DNA from: Hyphomicrobiales bacterium
GTDB lineage: Bacteria; Pseudomonadota; Alphaproteobacteria; Rhizobiales; Xanthobacteraceae
Assembly (NCBI GenBank): GCA_003140315.1
Contig: PLJS01000205.1
Coordinates: forward strand, 1-48,067
Direction: 5' to 3'
Length of the DNA stretch: 48,067 nt
Shown: positions 25,405-32,923 of the stretch, piece after piece
Numbering within the stretch: position 1 is the stretch's first letter
How the letters are laid out: the number at the start of each line of letters is the position of its first letter
Notes under the pieces: generated by a model
What the model saw: only the letters and a program-made list of their open reading frames with translations
Told to the model about the DNA's origin: nothing
Databases searched by the model: none
Made by a program: the position numbers and the translations under genes

Positions 25405-26667
25405 ATGACGGATTGGGGCCGACGCACCGTGGGCGATCCCGGAGACATCAAGCGCGTAGCACCGCGCAGCCCGCGCGCGGCGCTGGAGCCGGAATACATG
25501 GTCGATCCGAGCAACCGACCGTCGCGGCGCGTCCGTCATCCGCTCGTCATCGCCGGCAATGCCATCTTCACCATCATCCTGATCGCCGCGATCGCGGGCG
25601 GCCTCGTGTATTCGGTCGGCAAGGGCCGCTTCGATGCGCCGGGCCCGCTCGACCGCGACAAGATCGTCAACATCCCGCGCGGCCTCGGCTTGCGCGACAT
25701 CGCCGACGTGCTCGCGCGCGAAAGCGTCATCGACCAGCCGTGGTTCTTCATCGGCGGCGTCGTGGTGCTCAAGGCGCGCGAAGATCTCAAATACGGCGAA
25801 TACAAATTCACCAAGAACATCAGCCTGCACGACGCGATCGAGACCATCATCGAAGGCAAGGTGATCCAGCATTCGGTCACCATCCCGGAGGGCCTGACCT
25901 CCGAGCAGATCATCGCGCGGCTGGTCGAGGTCGATTTCCTCGCCGGGAACATCAAGGAAGTCCCGAAAGAAGGCACGCTCCTGCCTGAGACCTATAGCTT
26001 CCCGCGCGGCACGACGCGCGAGCAGGCGATCCAGCGCATGCAGCAGGCGCAAAAGCGCGTGCTGCAGGAGGTTTGGGAACGGCGCAGCGCCGACGTCCCG
26101 GTCAAGACGCTGGAACAGCTCGTCACGCTCGCGTCGATCGTGGAAAAAGAGACCGGCAAGCCCGACGAGCGCACGCGCGTCGCCGCGGTGTACGTCAACC
26201 GGCTCAAGCTCCGCATGCGGCTCCAGGCCGACCCGACCATCATCTACGGACTGGTCGGCGGCAAAGGCACCCTCGGCCGCCCGATCATGAAATCCGAGAT
26301 CGACCAGCCGACGCCGTACAATACCTATGTGATCGAGGGGCTTCCGCCCGGCCCGATCGCCAATCCGGGCCGCGGCTCGCTCGAGGCGGCTGCCAATCCG
26401 GCGCGCACCAAGGAAATCTTTTTCGTCGCCGACGGCACCGGCGGTCACGCCTTCGCCGAGACGCTCGCGCAGCAGCAGCAGAACGTCGCGCGCCTGCGCC
26501 AGTTCGAGCAGCAGGTGCGCCAGGCAAACACGCCGTCCGACACCGCGATCCCCTATGCGCCGGCCGCCGATCAGTCGACACCCGTGACGGCTCCCACGGC
26601 GCCGCCTCCCGCGGCCAAGAAGGCTGCCGCCAAGAAAGCCGCGACCAAGACGACGCGCCAGCCGTAA
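25405..26667 (+). CDS. mltG: Endolytic murein transglycosylase MltG
   Basis: Inner-membrane lytic transglycosylase that cleaves nascent glycan strands and ends their growth. The 420-residue protein has a 47-residue cytoplasmic part, one membrane segment at about 48-71, a LysM-like domain, and the YceG catalytic domain with Glu247 in LASIVEKET. LQADPTIIYG, YNTY and GLPPGPIANPG follow. The tail after about residue 385 is low complexity and ends in Lys/Ala repeats (KKAAAKKAATK). ATG 25405 has no strong Shine-Dalgarno; a later in-frame ATG is at 25498. Palindromic repeats fill the gap to yicC. Confidence 0.94.
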   Translation: MTDWGRRTVGDPGDIKRVAPRSPRAALEPEYMVDPSNRPSRRVRHPLVIAGNAIFTIILIAAIAGGLVYSVGKGRFDAPGPLDRDKIVNIPRGLGLRDIADVLARESVIDQPWFFIGGVVVLKAREDLKYGEYKFTKNISLHDAIETIIEGKVIQHSVTIPEGLTSEQIIARLVEVDFLAGNIKEVPKEGTLLPETYSFPRGTTREQAIQRMQQAQKRVLQEVWERRSADVPVKTLEQLVTLASIVEKETGKPDERTRVAAVYVNRLKLRMRLQADPTIIYGLVGGKGTLGRPIMKSEIDQPTPYNTYVIEGLPPGPIANPGRGSLEAAANPARTKEIFFVADGTGGHAFAETLAQQQQNVARLRQFEQQVRQANTPSDTAIPYAPAADQSTPVTAPTAPPPAAKKAAAKKAATKTTRQP

Positions 26668-26675
26668 CGGCGCCG

Positions 26676-26730
26676 GAGCGTTTTCCGGCGAAGTGGGAAC
26701 CAGTTCGCCGCAGAAAACGCGACCAAACAA
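26676..26730. repeat. Palindromic intergenic repeat, family B
   Basis: Starting about 9 bases after the mltG stop. The perfect outer arms are gcgttttc (26678-26685) and gaaaacgc (26713-26720), and the inner arms are ggcgaa (26687-26692) and ttcgcc (26704-26709). The core reads gaagtgggaaccagttcgcc. Its sequence differs from family A. Elements of this appearance are common in Bradyrhizobium-like genomes. It could form a hairpin that ends or stabilises the mltG transcript. Confidence 0.75.
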
Positions 26731-26784
26731 AGAATCCTCGCTGCTTGTGACGGCCTCGCGGCGCCGCTAAAACCGCTCTTCAAC

Positions 26785-26854
26785 GCATGATCCCGAAACA
26801 GCCTGCCCCGCACTTGATGCGGGGTTGGAACTGGTTTTCGGATAAGATCATGCG
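26785..26854. repeat. Palindromic repeat, family A, with a nested hairpin
   Basis: Outer arms gcatgatc (26785-26792) and gatcatgc (26846-26853) match the copy at 2505-2548. So do the inner tccc-gaaa and aactggttttcgg parts. Between them sits about 25 extra bases carrying a separate perfect hairpin, ccccgca-cttga-tgcgggg (26806-26824). It looks like one palindrome inserted in the loop of another. It lies just ahead of yicC. Confidence 0.75.
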
Positions 26855-26875
26855 TGAGTAACCGGGAATCGGGCG

Positions 26876-27763
26876 ATGACGCTGTCGAGCATGACCGGCT
26901 TTGCGCGGGCCGACGGCGTCGCCGGGGCCTATCACTGGGCCTGGGAGCTGAAATCCGTCAACGCCAAGGGGCTTGAGCCGCGGCTGCGGCTGCCGCCGGG
27001 CTGGGACGCAATCGAGCCTGCGCTGCGCGCACGCGTCGGCAAGGCGCTCGCGCGTGGCTCTGTGCACGGAAACCTGACCGTGCAGCGCGCCGGCGTACCG
27101 CCGGTGGTGCGCATCAACGAGCCCGTGCTCGCCGCGGTGATCGCCGCCATGCGCGATGTCGCAAAGCGTGTCGACAGCGACCGGCCGAGCCTCGACGGCG
27201 TTCTCGCGCTCAAGGGCGTGATCGAGGTGATCGACGAGGACGAGCGCGAAGAGGACCGCAGCGCCGCCGAGGCGGCGGTGATCGCGGGGTTCGATACGGC
27301 GCTCGCAAGCCTTGGTGAGATGCGCCGCCGCGAGGGCGAGGCGCTCCAGGCCGTGCTCCTAGGCCGGCTCGACGAGATCGCGGCGCTCACTGCGCGCGCC
27401 GAAAACGTGCCGGGGCGCAAGCCCGAGGCGATCAAGGCGCGCCTTGCCGAGCAGATCGCGGCGCTGCTCGAGACCTCGACGCGCTTCGATCCCGACCGCC
27501 TGCACCAGGAGGCGATTCTGATCGCCTCCAAGGCCGACATCCGCGAAGAGCTCGACCGGCTGGTCGCCCATGTCGCGCAGGCGCGTCATCTGATCGCGGC
27601 CGGCGGGCAGGTCGGTCGCAAGCTCGATTTCCTGTCGCAGGAGCTCAATCGCGAATCCAATACGTTGTGCGCGAAATCCAACGACGTCGAGCTCACGAAC
27701 ATTGGCCTCGAACTCAAAACCGTGGTCGAGCAGTTCCGTGAGCAGGTGCAGAATCTCGAATGA
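26876..27763 (+). CDS. yicC: YicC family endoribonuclease-like protein
   Basis: YicC/YloC family protein, 295 residues. E. coli YicC is an endoribonuclease with a role in RNA turnover. The N-terminal domain starts [14 protein letters not shown] and contains [18 protein letters not shown]. The C-terminal DUF1732 part ends with [35 protein letters not shown] and the final [11 protein letters not shown], which are family hallmarks. Its stop overlaps the gmk start (ATGA), the same pairing found in many Gram-negative bacteria. Confidence 0.95.
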   Translation: MTLSSMTGFARADGVAGAYHWAWELKSVNAKGLEPRLRLPPGWDAIEPALRARVGKALARGSVHGNLTVQRAGVPPVVRINEPVLAAVIAAMRDVAKRVDSDRPSLDGVLALKGVIEVIDEDEREEDRSAAEAAVIAGFDTALASLGEMRRREGEALQAVLLGRLDEIAALTARAENVPGRKPEAIKARLAEQIAALLETSTRFDPDRLHQEAILIASKADIREELDRLVAHVAQARHLIAAGGQVGRKLDFLSQELNRESNTLCAKSNDVELTNIGLELKTVVEQFREQVQNLE

Positions 27764-28416
27764 ACGCCGTCCCTGAGATCGCCCGCCGCGGCATCATGCT
27801 GGTCGTGTCCTCGCCGTCCGGCGCGGGCAAGACCACGCTGACGCGCAATCTGCTGGAGCAGGAGGAGAATGTCGGCCTCTCGATCTCGGTCACGACGCGG
27901 GCGCGCCGCGCGAGCGAGATCGACGGCATCCATTACCGCTTTATCACCAAGCGCCGCTTCGAAGCGATGCGCGACGGCGACGAGCTTCTGGAATGGGCCG
28001 AGGTGCACGGCAATTATTACGGGACGCCGCGCGAGCCGGTCGAAACCGCGCTTGGCGCCGGCCGCGACATGCTGTTCGACATCGACTGGCAGGGCACGCA
28101 GCAGCTTTACGCCAAAATGCGCACAGATGTCGTGAGCGTGTTCGTGCTGCCGCCGTCGGCGGCGGAATTGCGCACGCGGCTCGAACGCCGCGCCGAGGAC
28201 TCCGGCGAGGTGATCACGCGCCGCCTGCGCAACGCGGCCGAGGAGATCCCGCACTGGAACGAATACGACTACGTGCTGGTCAATCGCGATCTCGACAAGA
28301 GCTTCACGCGGCTGCGCGCCATTTTGACGGCCGAGCGCTTGAAGCGCGTGCTCAAGCCGAACCTGCACAGCTTCGTCGCCGAACTGCTCGCGGATTTGAG
28401 GAAGATCGACGGGTAG
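27760..28416 (+). CDS. gmk: Guanylate kinase
   Basis: Phosphorylates GMP to GDP with ATP, in purine nucleotide supply. The 218-residue protein has the P-loop [11 protein letters not shown] (residues 17-27), the GMP-binding stretch [19 protein letters not shown] with [13 protein letters not shown], and the lid-region sequence [21 protein letters not shown]. It overlaps the yicC stop by four bases, so is translationally coupled. It lies opposite the rsmA/pdxA block, which in relatives is found nearby on the other strand. Confidence 0.97.
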   Translation: MNAVPEIARRGIMLVVSSPSGAGKTTLTRNLLEQEENVGLSISVTTRARRASEIDGIHYRFITKRRFEAMRDGDELLEWAEVHGNYYGTPREPVETALGAGRDMLFDIDWQGTQQLYAKMRTDVVSVFVLPPSAAELRTRLERRAEDSGEVITRRLRNAAEEIPHWNEYDYVLVNRDLDKSFTRLRAILTAERLKRVLKPNLHSFVAELLADLRKIDG

Positions 28417-28553
28417 CGGGGTATCCTCCCCCGCGTATGGCGCACCCGATCAAGCCCGATCCGAGGGGGCGTACGCACGCGCATATCGGTCGTCCGCCAT
28501 CACGGAAATCGGGCGTGTAGATCGGGTGGGTTGATGCGAGCGGTGAGGTCATC

Positions 28554-28570
28554 GTGCTCGAAAGGAGCAC
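28554..28570 (+). promoter_or_regulatory. Hairpin covering the Shine-Dalgarno of the HTH protein gene
   Basis: A perfect stem, gtgctc (28554-28559) with gagcac (28565-28570), encloses loop gaaag. The Shine-Dalgarno AAGGAG (28562-28567) spans the loop and the 3' arm, and the ATG follows at 28574. Folding would partly hide the ribosome site. Whether this is regulatory is unknown. Confidence 0.4.
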
Positions 28571-28573
28571 GCA

Positions 28574-28930
28574 ATGATCTTCCGCATCTTCGACCAGGTT
28601 CTTGCCAATCACACATGGAGCAGCACGGGACGTCTGTGCATCGCGCAGGCGCCGCAAACGGTCTCGTGCGGAACGTGTTCTTCAAACGCAGAAATCGTCT
28701 CGCTTCTTGACCGGCTCATCCTGCGCTCCAGGTCGGATCGGATCATGTGTCGCGCCGCGAGGCGTTTGGTGACGAAACCGTCGATCCCGCTGGATGAATT
28801 GGCTCGGGAACTGGGCGTTACCGAGCGATACCTGTTGTCGGGACTCCGCGCGGTGCTTGGAGTCGACCCGCAACGAGTTTTCGTCGAGCTTCAGAAGGGC
28901 GCGGCTGCGGCAGATCAGACGACGATGTAG
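28574..28930 (+). CDS. Orphan AraC-type HTH protein, short
   Basis: 118-residue protein with one recognisable AraC-type helix-turn-helix (residues about 58-105: CRAARRL, then LDELARELGVTERYLLSGLRAVLGVDPQRV). The trailing GVDPQRV mimics the GVSPxxY-like end of the second HTH in AraC proteins, so the first HTH and any ligand domain are missing. The N-terminal half, with four cysteines (Cys22, 32, 35, 59), is unlike AraC. It may be a DNA-binding fragment, a small regulator, or a decayed gene. A strong AAAGGAG Shine-Dalgarno precedes ATG 28574, overlapping a hairpin. It is convergent with adh. Confidence 0.6.
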   Translation: MIFRIFDQVLANHTWSSTGRLCIAQAPQTVSCGTCSSNAEIVSLLDRLILRSRSDRIMCRAARRLVTKPSIPLDELARELGVTERYLLSGLRAVLGVDPQRVFVELQKGAAAADQTTM

Positions 28931-28940
28931 AAAGGGCGCG

Positions 28941-29993
28941 CTACGGCGTCAGCACCGCGCGCCCGATCACGCGACCGTTGCGCAGGTCATCGAGCGAAGC
29001 CTGGGCGGCGCTGAGCGGCCGCTCCTGCGTCGGCACCGGCGTCACCTTGCCGGCGCGTGCGAGCGCCATCATCTCGTGCGCTTCGGCGAGCGTGCCGGTC
29101 ATCGTGCCCTCGATCGTCATGGCGCGTAACGGGAACATCGCGATCGCGGTCTGATAGCTGCCGCCGAGGAGCCCCGTGATCACGACCTTGCCGCCCTTGG
29201 CGATGGCGCCGGTCGCGAATGCGAGCGAGCCGTCGGAGCCGACGAAATCGACCGCGCCGGCAACGCCGCCGGTCGACTTCAGCAGCGCCTTGCGTGCGCC
29301 GGGATCGGCCGGGTCGTAGGCGGCGGCAGCGCCCGCGGCGAGCGCGGCCTCGCGTTTCTTGCCATCGATGTCGGCGACGATCGGCGCATCGGCAAGCATC
29401 GCGCGCGCGAGCGCGAGCCCCATCATGCCGACGCCGCCCAAGCCCACCAGCAGGATCGGCCCGCGCGCGGCGCGATCCGTCAGTCGCTTGAGCGCCGAGA
29501 ACGCCGTGATGCCGGAGCACATGTAGGCGCCGGCGAGACCCGCCGGCAGCGGGTCGTGCTCGATCAGGTAGCGCGGGTGCGGCACCAGCACGTGGGTGGC
29601 AAAGCCGCCGTCGACCTGCACGCCGAGATGGCGCGGCGCCGCGCATAAATTCTCTTCTGCGGCTTTGCATGCGGCGCATTGCCCGCAGCCGATCCACGGA
29701 AACACCGCGTAGGATTTACCCATCTCGACCCGCGCATCCGGGCCCGCCTGCTCGACGGTGCCGGCGATCTCGTGTCCGAGCGTGAAGGGGAGGGTGCGCC
29801 CTTGCGTCACGTCGAGCTTCTTCTCGCCCCCGAGACCGAAGTAACCATCCTGCAGGTGGATGTCGGAATGGCACACGCCGCAGCGGCTGATCCGCACCAG
29901 CACCTCGGTACCGCGCGGCGTCGGCGCCTCAACGATCGTCTCGCACAGCGGCGTCGCATAGGCGACCAGCGATTGGCGGATCATGCGGGCCAT
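28941..29993 (-). CDS. Zinc-dependent alcohol dehydrogenase (MDR family)
   Basis: NAD-dependent alcohol/aldehyde oxidoreductase, 350 residues. The catalytic zinc site shows as CGVCHSDIHLQDG and GHEIAG. The structural zinc has the four-cysteine lobe CGQCAACKAAEENLC. The Rossmann loop is LGGVGMMGLALARA, followed by Asp in VADIDGKK, which favours NAD over NADP. The stretch DGYFGLGGEKKLDVTQGRTLP resembles a subgroup of bacterial ADHs. ATG 29993 and ATG 29984 are both possible. It follows rsmA closely in the same direction and may be co-transcribed with it. The substrate is unknown. Confidence 0.92.
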   Translation of the reverse strand: MARMIRQSLVAYATPLCETIVEAPTPRGTEVLVRISRCGVCHSDIHLQDGYFGLGGEKKLDVTQGRTLPFTLGHEIAGTVEQAGPDARVEMGKSYAVFPWIGCGQCAACKAAEENLCAAPRHLGVQVDGGFATHVLVPHPRYLIEHDPLPAGLAGAYMCSGITAFSALKRLTDRAARGPILLVGLGGVGMMGLALARAMLADAPIVADIDGKKREAALAAGAAAAYDPADPGARKALLKSTGGVAGAVDFVGSDGSLAFATGAIAKGGKVVITGLLGGSYQTAIAMFPLRAMTIEGTMTGTLAEAHEMMALARAGKVTPVPTQERPLSAAQASLDDLRNGRVIGRAVLTP

Positions 29994-29998
29994 GGAGG

Positions 29999-30862
29999 TC
30001 AGTCCGTTGCGTGGGATAGCCGATGCTCGGCGAATGCGCGCGCGAGCGCAACGAATCCTTCAACCGGAATTTCCTCGGCGCGCGCGGTCGGCTCGATGCC
30101 GGCAGCGGCGAGAAGCGCCATCGGATCGCACCCGAGCGAGCGCAGGCTCGCGCGCAGCATCTTGCGGCGCTGTCCGAAGGCCGCCTGTGTCACGCGCTCG
30201 AGCGCGCGGCGGTCGCAGGCGAGCGGTGTCGCGCGCGGAATGAGCGCAACCAGCGACGACGTCACCTTCGGCGGGGGCACGAAGGCCGACGGCGCGATGT
30301 CGAACAGGATCTTCGCCTCGCTGCGCCAGCCCGCGAGCACCGACAGCCGGCCGTAGGTCTTCGCGCCCGGCGCGGCGACGATGCGCTCGGCGACCTCGCG
30401 CTGGAACATCAGCACGAGCCGGTCGTACCAGGGCGGCCACGGCTCGGTGGTGAGCCAGGAGACCAGCAGCGCGGTCGCGATGTTGTAGGGCAGGTTCGCG
30501 ACGACGCGCGTTACTGCGCCGTCGAGCAGCGGTCTCACGTCGAAGGCGAGCGCGTCGTCCGCGATGATCGTCAGGCGTCCAGGATAATGCGCCGAAATCT
30601 CTTCCAGGGCCGCGGTAGCGCGCGCGTCGCGCTCGATCGCGATCACGCGCCCCGCGCCCTCGGCGATAAGCGCCCGCGTGAGCCCGCCCGGCCCGGGTCC
30701 GACCTCGACCACGGTGACGCCCTCAAGCGGGCCCGCGGCGCGCGCGATGCGCCCCGTGAGGTTGAGATCAAGCAGGAAATTCTGACCCAGCGACTTGCGG
30801 GCGGAGAGGCCGTGCCGGCGGATCGCATCGCGCAGCGGCGGCAGGTCGTCGAGCGCGCTCAT
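29999..30862 (-). CDS. rsmA: 16S rRNA (adenine1518-N6/adenine1519-N6)-dimethyltransferase
   Basis: RsmA (KsgA) dimethylates two adjacent adenines in the helix 45 loop of 16S rRNA during 30S maturation. The 287-residue protein has [12 protein letters not shown], the SAM motif [15 protein letters not shown] and the catalytic NLPYN. A C-terminal RNA-binding part includes [12 protein letters not shown] and [12 protein letters not shown]. Its start overlaps the pdxA stop (ATGA). The surA-pdxA-rsmA order is conserved across Proteobacteria and supports the call. Confidence 0.97.
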   Translation of the reverse strand: MSALDDLPPLRDAIRRHGLSARKSLGQNFLLDLNLTGRIARAAGPLEGVTVVEVGPGPGGLTRALIAEGAGRVIAIERDARATAALEEISAHYPGRLTIIADDALAFDVRPLLDGAVTRVVANLPYNIATALLVSWLTTEPWPPWYDRLVLMFQREVAERIVAAPGAKTYGRLSVLAGWRSEAKILFDIAPSAFVPPPKVTSSLVALIPRATPLACDRRALERVTQAAFGQRRKMLRASLRSLGCDPMALLAAAGIEPTARAEEIPVEGFVALARAFAEHRLSHATD

Positions 30863-31881
30863 AGCGCCGCGGCGTCAGCGGCCACCGGGCTCGCGAGCCG
30901 CGCCGCGAGCTTGAGCGCCGCGATCAGGCTCGACGGGCTCGCGCGTCCGGTTCCCGCGATATCAAAGGCGGTGCCGTGGTCGGGCGAGGTGCGCACGAAC
31001 GGCAGGCCGAGCGTGACATTGACCGCATGATCGAAGGCGAGCGTCTTGATCGGGATCAGCGCCTGATCGTGATACATCGCGAGCGCCACGTCATAGGTTC
31101 GCCGCGCCGCGGCATGAAACATGCTGTCGGCCGCCAGCGGGCCGCGCGCATCGATCCCCTCGGCGCGCAGCCGCCCGACCGCGGGCGCGACCACGGCGAG
31201 ATCCTCCTCGCCGAGCGTGCCCTCCTCGCCGGCATGCGGATTGAGGCCCGCGACCGCAAGGCGCGGACGCGCGATGCCGAAGCGCTCCTTCAAGTCGCGC
31301 GCGACGATGCGTCCGGTGGTCACGATCAGCTCCGCGGTCAGCGCGCCCGGCACGTCGCGCACCGGCAAATGGATCGTCACCGGCACCACGGCGAGCTCGG
31401 GCGACCACAGCATCATGACCGGCTGGGCGGCCTTGCCGGTATGGGCTTGCGCGAGCTTTGCCAGATATTCGGTATGTCCGGGTTCGGCGAAGCCGTTGCG
31501 GTAGAGCACGGATTTCGAGATCGGGTTGGTGACGACGGCGTGCGCGCGCCCGGCGAGCACGGCCGCGACCGCGCGCCGGATCGAGGCGATTGCGGCCGGC
31601 GCGCTCGACGCGTCGGGATGCGCCGGCTCCGCGGTGACGGGCTCGTCGAGCGCGACCACCGGCAGCGCCCTCTCAAACACGTCGCGCGTCTCCTCGGGGT
31701 CGATCTCGCGCACCGGGACGCTCAAGCCGAGCAGCTTGGCGCGGCGGGCAAAAAATCCGGCGTCGCCGGCCACGTAGAATGGCGGCAGCCCGAGCTCGGC
31801 GCGCCGCTCCCACGCCGCGAGCGTGATATCGGGACCGATCCCGGCCGGCTCGCCGAGCGTCAGCGCCAACGGTCCCGTCAT
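30859..31881 (-). CDS. pdxA: 4-hydroxythreonine-4-phosphate dehydrogenase
   Basis: NAD-dependent, metal-requiring enzyme in de novo pyridoxal-5'-phosphate synthesis (DXP-dependent route). The 340-residue protein begins [20 protein letters not shown]. It carries TNPISKSVL, the metal ligand His segments ([30 protein letters not shown]) and the final [14 protein letters not shown]. The start ATG 31881 is chosen because it opens on the conserved strand; further in-frame sequence upstream is not conserved and lies inside surA. It is followed by rsmA with a four-base overlap. Confidence 0.97.
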   Translation of the reverse strand: MTGPLALTLGEPAGIGPDITLAAWERRAELGLPPFYVAGDAGFFARRAKLLGLSVPVREIDPEETRDVFERALPVVALDEPVTAEPAHPDASSAPAAIASIRRAVAAVLAGRAHAVVTNPISKSVLYRNGFAEPGHTEYLAKLAQAHTGKAAQPVMMLWSPELAVVPVTIHLPVRDVPGALTAELIVTTGRIVARDLKERFGIARPRLAVAGLNPHAGEEGTLGEEDLAVVAPAVGRLRAEGIDARGPLAADSMFHAAARRTYDVALAMYHDQALIPIKTLAFDHAVNVTLGLPFVRTSPDHGTAFDIAGTGRASPSSLIAALKLAARLASPVAADAAAL

Positions 31882-31892
31882 CGCGGCGCGGC

Positions 31893-32876
31893 CTACCTGA
31901 TCTCGATCAGTGCCTGGGTACGCAATTCCTTGAGGAATTTCTTCGCCAGAGCCGTATATCGTTCGGCGAAGATCTCGTCGCGTGCTTCGCGCCGCGTCGG
32001 CGTGTCGGTGGTGGTGGCCACCTTGCCGCAGATCGCAAACACTTCGATTCCCTGTATGCTGATGTCGGGCGGCGTCAGATGTCCGAGCGGCGTGTTGTTG
32101 AGAACTTCGCGTTGCGGCGCGGGGAGATCGGCCGATTGCCGCCGGATCGGGTCGCGCACCGCCACGTCCGTCAGGGCCATCGCGAGGCGTATGCCTTCGT
32201 CGCAACTCTGGAAGCGAGTCCGCAGAGCCTCGACCTCGCGCCTGCGGGCCTCGATCGCCTCGGGAGACGCGCCGTTCGGCAACAGCAGCATGATCGGACG
32301 CAGCAGATATTCGTAGCCGACCGAATCCGGCTTGTTCTTGGTCTGCAGCGCGGCCATGACGTCCTTTTCGCCGATCTGCAGGCTTCCCTGGTATTTGCCG
32401 CGGATGATCTGGCCCCAGACGAAGTCGGCATGGATACGCACCTTCAACGCCTCGACGCTGACGCCGTCCTTGGTGAGGGCCTGGGTGAACTGCTGCGTGG
32501 TCAGGCCGGCGCGCCGCGCCATGTTGGCATAGGCGCTGTCGATCTCCCGCTTCGGCACTTCCGCGATGAAGCGCTTGGAGAGTTGGATTTTCAATTTGTC
32601 GTCGATCAGTTCGTCGAGCACTTCCTGGCGCGGCGGCGCCTTGTGCGTCGAGAGCTGCAGCAGCTTGCTGCGCTGCGCGATGTCGGTCGCGGTGATTGGC
32701 TCACCGTTGACGATCGCGACGATCTGCGCGTGCGCGGGCAGGTGGCCGCCGCAGAGCAGCGCGGCGGCGAGCACAGCCGCCGCACCCGCACGGCGCGCGC
32801 GGGCAGGTTGGCGGACAAGCCATGCCGCACACCGATCGCCGGACCCGCCGGCACTCGTCGCGATGAAGGGCGTCAT
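31893..32876 (-). CDS. surA: SurA-like periplasmic chaperone/peptidyl-prolyl isomerase
   Basis: Periplasmic chaperone that escorts outer-membrane proteins, LptD among them, to the Bam complex. The 327-residue protein has an N-terminal signal peptide region ([24 protein letters not shown]), a SurA N-terminal domain ([18 protein letters not shown], then [14 protein letters not shown]) and one parvulin-like segment in the C-terminal half. The parvulin part ([17 protein letters not shown]) lacks several usual catalytic residues, so isomerase activity may be weak. Start ATG 32876 is chosen; a longer frame to 32927 exists. It lies directly after lptD and before pdxA, the classical surA place. Confidence 0.9.
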   Translation of the reverse strand: MTPFIATSAGGSGDRCAAWLVRQPARARRAGAAAVLAAALLCGGHLPAHAQIVAIVNGEPITATDIAQRSKLLQLSTHKAPPRQEVLDELIDDKLKIQLSKRFIAEVPKREIDSAYANMARRAGLTTQQFTQALTKDGVSVEALKVRIHADFVWGQIIRGKYQGSLQIGEKDVMAALQTKNKPDSVGYEYLLRPIMLLLPNGASPEAIEARRREVEALRTRFQSCDEGIRLAMALTDVAVRDPIRRQSADLPAPQREVLNNTPLGHLTPPDISIQGIEVFAICGKVATTTDTPTRREARDEIFAERYTALAKKFLKELRTQALIEIR

Positions 32877-32923
32877 TTTCTCATCCTCGCTGTCGCCCCG
32901 CCAGTGGCACCCATCCCGGCCGA

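Noticed and set aside
25354-26730. Minus-strand frame of 458 codons opposite mltG
   Set aside because: Antisense shadow of MltG, whose catalytic motifs are intact.
28437-28520. Short open frame of 27 codons between gmk and the HTH gene
   Set aside because: No ribosome site or family resemblance; it looks like chance.
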